Source of the DNA: Nonomuraea turkmeniaca
GTDB taxonomy: Bacteria; Actinomycetota; Actinomycetes; Streptosporangiales; Streptosporangiaceae
Direction of reading: 5' to 3'
Assembly (NCBI RefSeq): GCF_005889735.1
Contig: NZ_VCKY01000073.1
Coordinates: 1-42,658, forward strand
DNA length: 42,658 nt
Of this stretch, positions 31,941 to 40,376 are shown piece by piece (position 1 is the stretch's first letter; every line of letters starts with the position of its first letter). The translations under genes were made by a program, and so were the position numbers. The notes below the pieces were generated by a model, which did not search any database, was not told where the DNA came from, and saw nothing but the letters and a program-made list of their open reading frames with translations.

Positions 31941-32767
31941 CGTTTCCTCCCCTGACGCGCTTCGAGGCGGCGGACCACGATGCCGAGCGGGATCGTGATC
32001 AGCAGGTAGGTGGCGCCCGCCACGATCAGCGGCGTGCTGTTGGCCTGGTCGATCGTCGTGTCGGAGCCGAACTTGGTCAGCTCGGTGGTCGCCGCGGTGA
32101 CGCCCAGCGTGAAGACCAGCGAGGAGTCCTTGAACAGCAGGATCAGCTCGTTGGTCAGCGGCGGGATCACGATCCTGATGGCCTGCGGCAGGATGATCGA
32201 GATCATCGCCCGGGTCGGCTTCATGCCGAGCGACCTGGCCGCCTCCATCTGTCCCTTGGGCACCGCCTGGATGCCGGCGCGGAACGACTCGGCCATGTAG
32301 GCCGCGGCGACCAGGCCGAGGGCCAGCGCCACCGTGCCGTAGACGTCGCCGGGCAGGCTGAAGCCGGGGAACGCGATCGGCAGGCCGAACCCGAGCAGCA
32401 GGAAGATGATCAGCGCGGGCAGGCCGCGGAAGATCTCGATGTAGACCAGCGCCACCACCCGGTACGGCGCCACGGACGACAGCCGCATGAGCGCCAGCAC
32501 CAGGCCCAGCACGAAGCCGATCGCGTAGCCGGCGAGGGTGAAGATCAGCGTGTTCTTCAGCGCGACCGTGAAGAGCGTGGGGAACATCCCCGCGGCGACG
32601 GGGCCGTTGAAGAAGTTCTCCGCGATCTTCGGCCAGTCGGCCAGCATCGCCACTGCCACCAGGACGGCGACGAAGACGGCGTACTGGACGCCGAGACTGA
32701 TCTGGCGTCGTTTCCTGGGGCTGAGCCCGCTGCGCGCGGGCTCAGCCGAGATGGGCGTGTCCGCCAT
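31937..32767 (-). CDS. Polar amino-acid ABC transporter permease
   Basis: 276 aa from ATG 32767. About six hydrophobic helices. The EAA-type cytoplasmic loop is AARSLGMKPTRAMISIILPQAIRI (about residues 185-208), and FRGLPALIIFLLLGFGLP is typical of the HisM/GlnP family. One permease only, so it presumably works as a homodimer with the ATPase downstream. It lies 2 bp after the binding-protein stop and overlaps the ATPase start by 4 bp. Confidence 0.92.
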   Translation of the reverse strand: MADTPISAEPARSGLSPRKRRQISLGVQYAVFVAVLVAVAMLADWPKIAENFFNGPVAAGMFPTLFTVALKNTLIFTLAGYAIGFVLGLVLALMRLSSVAPYRVVALVYIEIFRGLPALIIFLLLGFGLPIAFPGFSLPGDVYGTVALALGLVAAAYMAESFRAGIQAVPKGQMEAARSLGMKPTRAMISIILPQAIRIVIPPLTNELILLFKDSSLVFTLGVTAATTELTKFGSDTTIDQANSTPLIVAGATYLLITIPLGIVVRRLEARQGRKR

Positions 32768-32769
32768 GG

Positions 32770-33639
32770 TCAGGAGGTGGGTGACGGCGTCGAGGCCGGA
32801 GCGGCGCCCATCCACTGCTCGTAGGCCTTCGTCCAGGTGCCGTCCTTGATCGCTGTGGCCAGGGACTCGTTGACGGCCTTGAGCAGCTCGGCGTTGCCCT
32901 TCTTCACCGCGAAGCCGTACTGGGCCTGGGTCGGGGTCTGGCCGGACAGCTCGTAGGCCGAGGAGATGTTCGGCTTCTTCATCCACTCGACGACGACGGG
33001 CAGGTCCTGCACCACCACGTCGACCTGGCCGGACTGGAGTGCGAGCAGGAGCTTGCCGGAGTCCTTGAACTCCTTGGGCTCGATGCCCTTGGACTTGGAC
33101 AGGTCGAGGGCCGTGGTGCCGGCCTGCACGCCGACGCTCAGGCCCTTGGCCTTGGCGTCCTCGAGCGTGGGGATGCCCGCGCCCTTCTTGGTGACGAGGC
33201 CGAGGACCTCGTCGAAGTACGGCGAGGAGAAGTCGAGGTTCTGCTTGCGCTCATCGGTGATGGTCATGCCGGCGGCGGCGACGTCGCACTTGCCGGCGTT
33301 GAGCGCGGCACCACCCTTGATGGAGTCGAAGTCGATGTCGACGATCTCCTGGGTCACGCCCAGCTTCTTGGCCACCAGGTCGATCATGTCGACGTCAAAG
33401 CCGACGATCTTGCCGCTGGCGTCCTTCGACTGGAAGGGCGGGTACGGCAGGTTCGTGCACGTGGTCAGCTTGCCGGGGGAGACCAGCTGGACGCCGCCCG
33501 CGGCCGTGGCGCTCGCGGTCGTCGTCGCTCCGGAATCCGTGCTCGGTGACTCGCTCCCGCATGCGGACAGGGCGAAAACGGCGGTTAGCGCGAGCGCGCC
33601 GATGGCTGAGCCACGGCGGCCCTTAAGGCTGAGGGCCAT
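32770..33639 (-). CDS. Extracellular amino-acid-binding lipoprotein of the ABC transporter
   Basis: 289 aa. Lipoprotein signal peptide ending in the lipobox LSAC (Cys27), then a Ser/Thr-rich linker and a periplasmic-binding-protein fold family 3: GKLTTCTNLPYPPFQS, DASGKIVGFDVDMIDLVAKK, GMTITDERKQNLDFSSPY. This is the usual pattern for glutamate, glutamine or cystine binders. First gene of the operon. The 273-bp upstream gap toward malic enzyme includes a perfect palindrome at 33781. Confidence 0.92.
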   Translation of the reverse strand: MALSLKGRRGSAIGALALTAVFALSACGSESPSTDSGATTTASATAAGGVQLVSPGKLTTCTNLPYPPFQSKDASGKIVGFDVDMIDLVAKKLGVTQEIVDIDFDSIKGGAALNAGKCDVAAAGMTITDERKQNLDFSSPYFDEVLGLVTKKGAGIPTLEDAKAKGLSVGVQAGTTALDLSKSKGIEPKEFKDSGKLLLALQSGQVDVVVQDLPVVVEWMKKPNISSAYELSGQTPTQAQYGFAVKKGNAELLKAVNESLATAIKDGTWTKAYEQWMGAAPASTPSPTS

Positions 33640-33780
33640 GTACGGCCTCCTAGATGTGAATCTCGGGTTTTGTGCAGTTTAAGTGGGGTTTTGCACCGGT
33701 CCGTCATCAGCTGTTTAACGATGCGTCAACGGAACGGCGACGACGCCGACACCGAACACCATCTCACCATGTGGCACTAT

Positions 33781-33798
33781 GGGGTCACGGGTGACCCC
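33781..33798. promoter_or_regulatory. 18-bp palindrome GGGGTCAC-GG-GTGACCCC
   Basis: Perfect 8-bp arms with a 2-nt centre, 115 bp before the malic enzyme start and 142 bp before the binding-protein start on the other strand. A good operator candidate for either divergent unit. Confidence 0.5.
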
Positions 33799-33912
33799 CG
33801 AACCCCCTCACGACGATGATCGCCGAGGGGATCCTGGCAGCTACCGAAGCCAGACCGCTCGCGCTCGTCCGCCGAAGGTTTCTTCCGCTTCCAACCGATC
33901 ACAGGGGTCGCT

Positions 33913-35103
33913 GTGGCTGCCACGCCCGCTTCCGCATCCGTCGAAACACTCGATCTCGATCCGGCCTTCGCGCTGCACCGCGGCGGCAAGATCGAGGTTC
34001 GCTCCACCGTTCCCGTCCGCGACGCGGACGACCTGTCGCTCGCCTACACGCCCGGCGTCGCCCGGGTCTGCACGGCCATCGCCGAGACGCCCGCGCTGGT
34101 CAACGACTACACCTGGGTCTCCCGGGTGGTCGCCGTCGTCTCCGACGGCACCGCCGTGCTCGGCCTGGGCGACATCGGCCCGTCGGCCGCCATGCCGGTC
34201 ATGGAGGGCAAGGCGCTGCTGTTCAAGGAGTTCGCGAACGTCGACGCCGTCCCCATCTGCCTTGACTGCACCGACGTGGACGCCCTCGTCGAGACCGTCG
34301 TGCGGCTGGCGCCGTCGTTCGGCGGCATCAACCTCGAGGACATCAGCGCGCCCCGCTGCTTCGAGATCGAGGCCCGCCTGCGCGACCTGCTCGACATCCC
34401 CGTCTTCCACGACGACCAGCACGGCACCGCCATCGTGGTGCTCGCCGCGCTGCAGAACGCCGCCCGCCTGACCGGCCGCCCGCTCGGCGATCTGCGCGCG
34501 GTCGTGGCCGGCGCCGGCGCCTCCGGCGTCGCGGTCACCCGCATCCTCCTGGAGGCCGGCATCGGCGACATCGCCGTCTCCGACTCCAAGGGCATGATCT
34601 ACGAGGGCAGGGAGGGCCTCAACCCGTCCAAGGAGGCGCTGGCCCGCGACACCAACCGGGCCGGCCACACCGGCTCCACGGAGGAGGCCCTGGCGGGCGC
34701 CGACGTGTTCGTGGGCCTGTCCGGCTCCACCGTGTCCGAGCAGGCCATCGCGTCGATGGCGAAGGACGCGATCGTGTTCGCCCTGTCCAACCCGACCCCC
34801 GAGGTTCACCCCGAGGTGGCCGCCAGGCACGCCGCAGTGGTCGCAACCGGCCGCTCCGACTTCCCCAACCAGATCAACAACGTGCTGGCGTTCCCGGGCG
34901 TGTTCAGGGGCGCGCTGGACGTGCGAGCCTCGACCATCACCGAGAACATGAAGGTGGCCGCGGCCAACGCGCTGGCCGACGTCGTCGGAGACGACCGCGC
35001 GCCCGCGTACGTCATCCCCAGCCCGTTCGACGACCGCGTCGCCCCCGCCGTCACCGCCGCGGTCGCGGCCCAGGCCCGCGCCGACGGCGTCGCCCGCATC
35101 TAG
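33913..35103 (+). CDS. NAD(P)-dependent malic enzyme
   Basis: 396 aa from GTG 33913. Oxidative decarboxylation of malate to pyruvate. Signature LAYTPGVARVC (about 37-47), the metal-binding Glu-Asp in GINLEDISAPRCFEIE (around 137-152), and FHDDQHGTAIVVLAAL. The Rossmann motif is VVAGAGASGVAVTRILLEAG. C-terminal SNPTPEVHPEVAARH and RSDFPNQINNVLAFPGVF complete the fold. Bacterial short-form enzyme without the phosphotransacetylase extension. Cofactor choice is not settled by sequence. Confidence 0.93.
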   Translation: MAATPASASVETLDLDPAFALHRGGKIEVRSTVPVRDADDLSLAYTPGVARVCTAIAETPALVNDYTWVSRVVAVVSDGTAVLGLGDIGPSAAMPVMEGKALLFKEFANVDAVPICLDCTDVDALVETVVRLAPSFGGINLEDISAPRCFEIEARLRDLLDIPVFHDDQHGTAIVVLAALQNAARLTGRPLGDLRAVVAGAGASGVAVTRILLEAGIGDIAVSDSKGMIYEGREGLNPSKEALARDTNRAGHTGSTEEALAGADVFVGLSGSTVSEQAIASMAKDAIVFALSNPTPEVHPEVAARHAAVVATGRSDFPNQINNVLAFPGVFRGALDVRASTITENMKVAAANALADVVGDDRAPAYVIPSPFDDRVAPAVTAAVAAQARADGVARI

Positions 35104-35324
35104 GCACGTCAAGGCCGCTTTCCGATTGCTTGGCGTTGCCTTGGGTACGTGAGCTACTCGCCCGAGACCGAGCCGCCGGCCACCCGCCGCACACGCGGAG
35201 CCGGCGGCGCAAGCGAAGCGAGTTTGGACGTCCATTGGGAACTGCCATAAATCCTTTACGCAAGGTGCTATAACTGTAGCTCGCTGTAATGATGTGGGCG
35301 CCGGCTCCTGCGACAAGGAGAGCG

Positions 35325-36683
35325 ATGGGACGCGAGCCGAATCGACTGCTGCAGCAGCTCATCGCGGAGGCGGGTTTTTCCCACAAGGGATTGGCCAGGC
35401 GCCTCAACGATCTGGGAGCCGCACGCGGTACCCCTGGTCTGAAGTACGACCACAGCTCGGTATTGCGCTGGATCGGTGGCCAGCGCCCGAGGGACCCGGT
35501 GCCCTGCCTGCTGACGGAGCTCTTCGCGCTCCGGCTCGGCAGGCGGGTCACCTCGGAAGACCTCGGAATGCCGGCGATCATTACACCCCTCGATCTCGGG
35601 CAGGAGTTCACGCACACGTGGCAGGAGGGGGTCGCGACTGTGACCGCGCTGTGGCGGGCCGACGTAGAGAGACGGAGGTTTCTGATCGACTCGACGTTCG
35701 CAATAGGAGCAGGCTCCATAGGAGCCATGCGCTGGTTGACGTCCCCGTTAGAGGGACATCCGAGCGGCAGGGGGATACGGCGCGTGGGTAGCGCCGAGAT
35801 CGCCGCCATCCACGAGGTCACCCGGTCCTTCGGTGAGCTCGACAACCGCTTCGGCAGCGGCCGCGTGCGGACGTCCGTGGTCAAATACCTCGACAGTGCC
35901 GTCACGCCCCTGCTCAAGGACGGCTCGTACGGCGAGGCGACCGGCCGCCGCCTGGCGTCCGCGGCCGCAGAGCTGACCCGGCTGGCCGGCTGGATGGCGT
36001 ACGACATGGAGCAGCACGGGCTCGCCCAGCGCTACCTCATCCAGGCACTCCGCCTGGCCAGGGGCGCCGAGGACCACACGCTCGGCGGCGAGATCCTGGC
36101 CGGAATGGCCCACCAGGCCATCTACGTGGGCCAGCCGGCCCACGCCCTCGACCTGGCCAGAGCGGCCCAGCTCGCGGCCCGCAGCGCGGGCGTGAACACC
36201 CTGCTGGCCTCCGCCCACGTCCTGGAGGCCCACGCCCACGCCGGCCGCGGTGACGCCCGCTCCTGCGGCGCCTCACTGCACGCGGCCGAACGCGCCTTCG
36301 ACGCCCGCAGACCCGTCGACGAACCCCGGTGGCTGAGCTACTTCGACGAGGCGTACCTGTCGGCGAAGTTCGCCCACTGCTTCCGTGACCTGGGGGAGGG
36401 GGAGCGGGCCGTACGGTATGCGCGGCGCTCGCTCGACATGGACTCCCGGTACGTGCGTGGGCGGATGTTCAACCTGTCCCTGCTGGCCGCCGGGCTGGTG
36501 CAGTGCGGGGAGCTGGAGGAGGCGTGCTCCATTGCCGGGACGGCCATGGCGATGGCGGAGGAGTTGCAGTCGGTGCGGTCGCGGTCGTACGCGGCGGATC
36601 TGCGGAGGCGGCTGCAGCCTCACAAGAACGAGCGGGTGGTGAGGGTGCTGCGGGAGCGGACCCGAGAGCTCACCTCCGCGTGA
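35325..36683 (+). CDS. NsdA-like TPR transcriptional regulator
   Basis: 452 aa from ATG 35325 with AAGGAG 6 nt upstream; a 12-codon longer in-frame version lacks a ribosome site. An N-terminal XRE-like helix-turn-helix (NRLLQQLIAEAGFSHKGLAR and YDHSSVLRWIGGQRPRDP) is followed by about 350 residues of helical TPR-like repeats (EILAGMAHQAIYVGQPAHAL, YFDEAYLSAKFAHCFRDLGE). The architecture and N-terminus resemble NsdA and related Streptomyces regulators of development and antibiotic production. It converges with the pseudoprotease array and ends in a good terminator. Confidence 0.78.
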   Translation: MGREPNRLLQQLIAEAGFSHKGLARRLNDLGAARGTPGLKYDHSSVLRWIGGQRPRDPVPCLLTELFALRLGRRVTSEDLGMPAIITPLDLGQEFTHTWQEGVATVTALWRADVERRRFLIDSTFAIGAGSIGAMRWLTSPLEGHPSGRGIRRVGSAEIAAIHEVTRSFGELDNRFGSGRVRTSVVKYLDSAVTPLLKDGSYGEATGRRLASAAAELTRLAGWMAYDMEQHGLAQRYLIQALRLARGAEDHTLGGEILAGMAHQAIYVGQPAHALDLARAAQLAARSAGVNTLLASAHVLEAHAHAGRGDARSCGASLHAAERAFDARRPVDEPRWLSYFDEAYLSAKFAHCFRDLGEGERAVRYARRSLDMDSRYVRGRMFNLSLLAAGLVQCGELEEACSIAGTAMAMAEELQSVRSRSYAADLRRRLQPHKNERVVRVLRERTRELTSA

Positions 36684-36702
36684 ATCGGTCACCCGAAACG
36701 GG

Positions 36703-36738
36703 AACGGCCCGGAGCTCTTCTCCCCGCTCCGGGCCGTT
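36703..36738. terminator. Bidirectional terminator between NsdA-like gene and pseudoprotease A
   Basis: AACGGCCCGGAGC and GCTCCGGGCCGTT form a 13-bp perfect stem with a 10-nt loop, 20 bp from each convergent stop. TTCTT follows on the plus strand. Confidence 0.8.
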
Positions 36739-36758
36739 TCTTACCGGGTGCCCACCGT

Positions 36759-38258
36759 CTACTGGAGAAGCTCGCCCTTGGGACCAACGATCACCTTGGT
36801 CTCCGCGTAGCTGGCCTTGTTGTAGACAGCGGCCACCTCACCGTCGAAGTACGCCGAGCTGATGTAGTCGATCCGGTCGTTGCCGTCCTGGTCGTGGAAC
36901 ACGCTGGTCACGCCGTTGACGTAGCCGGTGCGCTTGTTGTTGTCGTACCGCAGGAGCCAGGGGCCGCCGTCGGCGCCGGGCGTCATGGAGCACTTCAGGA
37001 CCTGGTGGGTCTCCGCCTTGAACGTGTTGACCTGGTACGTCTTGGTGCCGGTCTTGCCGATGCAGTACTTGGGCGTGAGGCCGGTGTAGGGCTTGTCGCC
37101 GTCGGGCTGGTGGGCGCTCGGGTAGCCGAAGACGGTCACCTTCTGGCCCATCGGCTGGTTCCAGGCGAAGCCCTGACCGCCGACGACGTCACCGAGGCGG
37201 CCCAGGTTCTTGGCGATGCCCACGGTGAAGACGGTCTTGTAGTAAAGGGTCTTCGTCGACTCCTTGACCCAGTATCCGAGGAAGTAGTGGGTGATCGTGT
37301 AATTGCCCAGAGCGTCGATCTTGCGATATCCGAGACCCTTGTACGCCTCGTATTCGGACTTCGTCACATGGTCGACGACGGTCTTGAGCGGCTCCTGGGC
37401 TCCGTTGCCGTTCCCGGTCGGGGCCTTGTCATACTCTTCCTTGGAGACTTCCTTGAACGCGCGCTTCTTGTCCGGATAGTCGGGGCCGACGACGTCGCTG
37501 GTCGTCGCGAGCTTGGCCCAGCAGTCCGGCGTTTCGCCGCCATGCAGGTCAACGCACTTGGTGTACTTGGCCTGGGTGATCTGGGCGTCCTGCGCCCACT
37601 TGTCGCCCAGCCACTTGTCGTACTCGGCCTTGCTCACCTGCTTGGAACCGGCGAGGGAGAAGCCGTTGTGAACCGCGACGAAGGCGTAGTCGCCGTCGTA
37701 GTCGTCGTAGGTGTCGAGGTCGTAGGCGGTGAAGGCGTACGCGCCCACGTAGATGCCCCAAGGAGCCATGCCCTGGTAGTAGCCGGGGACGAAGACCCAC
37801 TTGCGGAAGACGTCCTTGCCCTTCTCGTACACGCAGTGTCCAGCGGTGACGACCAGGTTGCGGTGCCGGGACTGGATCGAGGTGGCCGAGCACCAGCGGT
37901 ATCTGCCGGCCTGGTCGAGGAAGAAGACCTTGCCGATCGTCTTCGGCAGGTTGACGTTCTTGACCTTGGTGGCGGCCGCCACATTGCCCGTGGGGGCGGT
38001 CATGCCGGGCTTGCCGTCGTCGGGGGTGTTGCTCTGAGCGCCCACGAGCTTGGGGACGTTCTTGAAGTCCCAGTAGTACTGCGTGGCCTTGCGCAGAGCG
38101 GCTCCGTTGGCGTCGAGCCAGAAGTTGGCGCTGCTGTAGGCGTCGGCGGGCTTCGGTGTCAGGGGGTCAGTGGCCCAGTGCGGTTCCGCGTTGGCGGGAA
38201 GGGCGAGGGTGGCGGCGCTCAAGCCGGCAGCGGCGAGGGGGATGAGCAGGCGCTTCAA
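36759..38258 (-). CDS. Secreted trypsin-fold protein A, catalytic Ser replaced by Asp
   Basis: 499 aa from TTG 38258 (GGAG upstream), chosen because both paralogs start with the same Lys-Arg. Signal peptide to ANA (about residue 24). S1/V8-like core: CSATSIQSRHRNLVVTAGHC (His141), DDYDGDYAFVAVHNG (Asp190), MTPGADGGPWLL, where the expected GxSGGP Ser is Asp430. An insertion (about 208-340) has four segments like VSKAEYDKW, ITQAKYTKC, VSKEEYDKA, VTKSEYEAY. It is the most diverged paralog. Probably catalytically inactive. Confidence 0.8.
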   Translation of the reverse strand: MKRLLIPLAAAGLSAATLALPANAEPHWATDPLTPKPADAYSSANFWLDANGAALRKATQYYWDFKNVPKLVGAQSNTPDDGKPGMTAPTGNVAAATKVKNVNLPKTIGKVFFLDQAGRYRWCSATSIQSRHRNLVVTAGHCVYEKGKDVFRKWVFVPGYYQGMAPWGIYVGAYAFTAYDLDTYDDYDGDYAFVAVHNGFSLAGSKQVSKAEYDKWLGDKWAQDAQITQAKYTKCVDLHGGETPDCWAKLATTSDVVGPDYPDKKRAFKEVSKEEYDKAPTGNGNGAQEPLKTVVDHVTKSEYEAYKGLGYRKIDALGNYTITHYFLGYWVKESTKTLYYKTVFTVGIAKNLGRLGDVVGGQGFAWNQPMGQKVTVFGYPSAHQPDGDKPYTGLTPKYCIGKTGTKTYQVNTFKAETHQVLKCSMTPGADGGPWLLRYDNNKRTGYVNGVTSVFHDQDGNDRIDYISSAYFDGEVAAVYNKASYAETKVIVGPKGELLQ

Positions 38259-38306
38259 CAGAGGCTCCACAACGGTTGTCAAGAAAGAGTGTAAAGACCC
38301 TATCGA

Positions 38307-38317
38307 CCCATTAGTCA
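38307..38317 (-). promoter_or_regulatory. Conserved TGAC-N2-ATGGG element upstream of protein A
   Basis: On the coding strand it reads TGACTAATGGG, 49 bp upstream of the TTG. The same element (TGACGCATGGG) occurs 39-41 bp upstream of paralogs B and C inside their conserved block. Probably a promoter or operator core. Confidence 0.4.
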
Positions 38318-38356
38318 CTCTGGTAAGAGGTCTTCTCACTTTTTTCACCACATAGG

Positions 38357-38388
38357 CCGAAGGGCCCGGCAGAAGCCGAGCCCTTCGG
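38357..38388 (-). terminator. Hairpin downstream of protein B
   Basis: CCGAAGGGC and GCCCTTCGG form a 9-bp stem enclosing a smaller GGC/GCC stem, 51 bp past the protein B stop and close to the protein A promoter region. No U-tract. Confidence 0.6.
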
Positions 38389-38438
38389 GTAAAGCAGTGG
38401 TCTGAGGTTTGGACCCCCAGCTCCAGCCAATCTGGGAC

Positions 38439-39941
38439 TTAGCCCAGCTTGCCGGACCACAGGTTGGCAGCAGCCTTGTAGACAGCAGCCGTCTCGCCGT
38501 CGAAGTACGCCGAGAAGATCGTGTCGTAGCGGTTGTTGCCGTCCAGGTCGCCGAACGCAGCGGTGGTGACACCGTTGACGTAGCCGAGACGCTTGGTGTT
38601 GCTGTACTTGAGCAGCCACGCCGAGCCGTTGTAACCCGGGGTGACGGCGCACTTCAGCGAGACGAGCTCCTCAGCCTTGATGGCCGCGATCACGTTCGCC
38701 TTGGCGGACGTCTTGTTGTAGCACCACTTCGGCGTCACGCCCGAGTAGGGCTTGTCGCCGTCGCCGTGCTCGCCACCCGGGTACCCGAAGGTGCGGACGT
38801 ACTTGCCGGTCGGCTGGTTCCAGGCGAAGCCCTGACCGCCCACGTTGTCGCCGAGGCGACCGACGTCCTTGCTGAAGCCGTCGAGGACGTAGAAGACCGT
38901 CTTGTAGTACTTCACCGTGGTGGTGCGCTTGACGAAGTACTTCAGGTAGTAGTGGGTGATGGTGTACGTACCATCGGCCTCCTTGATCCGGTAGCCCGGA
39001 CCCTTGTAGCCGAGGTACTCCGACTCCGTCACGTTCTCCTTGACGGTCTCGGCCACCTGAGAGCCGTTGCCGGTCTTACCCGCAGCGGCAGTCCACTCGT
39101 CCTTGCTGACTTCCTTCTTGACCTCGATGGCGCCCGGGTAGGTGGGACCAACCAGGTCGTCGTAGTCGGACGTCTTGGCGTAGCAGTCAGCCGTCTCGCC
39201 GCCGTTGAAGTCCTTGCACTTGTCGTACTCGGACTTGGAGATCTCGACCTCGAAGGCGTCCTTGATGCCCTCGTACTTGTCCCAGTCCGCCTTCGAAACG
39301 ACCTTCTTCTGGCCGTTCGTCAGGCGGATGCCGTTGTAAACGGTGACGAACGCGTAGTCGCGGTCGTAGTCCTCGTAGTTGGAGAAGTCGTAGTGGGTGA
39401 AGGCCTGCTTACCCACGTAGATGCCCCAGTTGGCCTTGCCCTGGAAGTAACCGGGGACAAAGACCCACTTGTTGAGGACGTGCCCGTTCCCACCAGGCTG
39501 GTACACGCAGTGACCGGCCGTGGAGACCAGGTTGCGGTACTTGGCCTGGATGGAGGTGGCGGAGCACCAGTACAGCTTGCCGTCAGTGCCCTCGAAGAAA
39601 ACCTTGCCGATGGACTTCGGCACGTTCACGTTCTGGACCTTGGCGGCGGTCTTCTTCTCCTCGCCAATCGGGGCGGTCGACCCCGGCTTGGTGTCGGCGG
39701 TATAGCCGCCCGTCTGAACGAGCTTGTTGACTTCCTTGTAGTCGTAGCGGTAGACGGTCGCGGCCTTGAGGGCAGCGCCGTTCGCCTTGAGCCAGAAGTC
39801 GACGGTCTCGGCGACCTTGTTGCTCGGGGCCAGCGGGTCGGTGTCGACGACGCCCGAGGCGGAAGCCGTGCCGGCCAGACCAGCAGCCAGCAGACCGGTG
39901 GCCAGAATGGCGCCACCGGCGGGGAGGAGGATGCGCTTCAA
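38439..39941 (-). CDS. Secreted trypsin-fold protein B, catalytic Ser replaced by Asn
   Basis: 500 aa from TTG 39941, AAGGAG 6 nt upstream; no ATG or GTG fits. Sec signal MKRILLPAGGAILATGLLAA ending near TASA. Core: SATSIQAKYRNLVSTAGHCV (His144), DYDRDYAFVTVYNG (Asp195). At the Ser site it reads TPGYNGSAWLLKY: Asn438, and the following Gly-Pro is Ser-Ala. Insertion repeats: VSKADWDKY, ISKSEYDKC, VSKDEWTAA, VTESEYLGY. Close to C, and the 39-bp promoter block is nearly identical. The C-terminus has acidic DLDGNNRYD like a calcium-binding loop. Confidence 0.82.
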   Translation of the reverse strand: MKRILLPAGGAILATGLLAAGLAGTASASGVVDTDPLAPSNKVAETVDFWLKANGAALKAATVYRYDYKEVNKLVQTGGYTADTKPGSTAPIGEEKKTAAKVQNVNVPKSIGKVFFEGTDGKLYWCSATSIQAKYRNLVSTAGHCVYQPGGNGHVLNKWVFVPGYFQGKANWGIYVGKQAFTHYDFSNYEDYDRDYAFVTVYNGIRLTNGQKKVVSKADWDKYEGIKDAFEVEISKSEYDKCKDFNGGETADCYAKTSDYDDLVGPTYPGAIEVKKEVSKDEWTAAAGKTGNGSQVAETVKENVTESEYLGYKGPGYRIKEADGTYTITHYYLKYFVKRTTTVKYYKTVFYVLDGFSKDVGRLGDNVGGQGFAWNQPTGKYVRTFGYPGGEHGDGDKPYSGVTPKWCYNKTSAKANVIAAIKAEELVSLKCAVTPGYNGSAWLLKYSNTKRLGYVNGVTTAAFGDLDGNNRYDTIFSAYFDGETAAVYKAAANLWSGKLG

Positions 39942-39974
39942 GATGAACTCCTTGCGCTGTCGTGGAACGCCTCT

Positions 39975-40013
39975 TGCGTCCCATGCGTCAGTAAAGGGAT
40001 AGCCAGGAACATA
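39975..40013 (-). promoter_or_regulatory. 39-bp promoter block of protein B
   Basis: Nearly identical (one mismatch in 39) to the block upstream of protein C. It begins 34 bp upstream of the TTG start and contains the TGACGCATGGG element. Probably core promoter plus operator. Confidence 0.65.
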
Positions 40014-40216
40014 CAGTGTCGATCTTGAACTCGGGTAGTCGCTTTGAGAGGAAAAGATGCGACAAGCCGGGCGTAACCGTTCTGTGATGTTTAAGTTGCC
40101 GATGCGCAAGGGTGAGAAGGGTTCGTCTCGCGACCATTTGCCCTGATCAACATAAGGAAGTTGTCAATGTGGTCGCCGGGGCTGTGGTGCTCTCCTGATC
40201 CGGCCCAAGAGGGATG

Positions 40217-40232
40217 TGTGACACAGATCACA
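40217..40232. promoter_or_regulatory. CRP-type site between proteins B and C
   Basis: TGTGACACAGATCACA is a perfect TGTGA-N6-TCACA and extends to an 18-bp GTGTGA...TCACAC palindrome. It lies 276 bp upstream of the protein B start, between B's promoter block and C's terminator. The rest of the 435-bp gap (39942-40376) shows no gene. Confidence 0.65.
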
Positions 40233-40296
40233 CTGGATTGAGGGCACCGTATGGGCGCGCCATGCGTCCAAGCGCCTTCACTTCTGGGACCGGATA

Positions 40297-40329
40297 GCAA
40301 AAGGGCCCGGCGGCGCCGAGCCCTTTTGC
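40297..40329 (-). terminator. Terminator of protein C
   Basis: GCAAAAGGGC and GCCCTTTTGC form a 10-bp stem with an inner CGGC/GCCG pairing, 48 bp beyond the protein C stop. The shape resembles the hairpin after B. Confidence 0.7.
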
Positions 40330-40376
40330 TTCTTGCAGTGTGACACGAACGGTCTAGGACCGATCGCTGATCGTCA

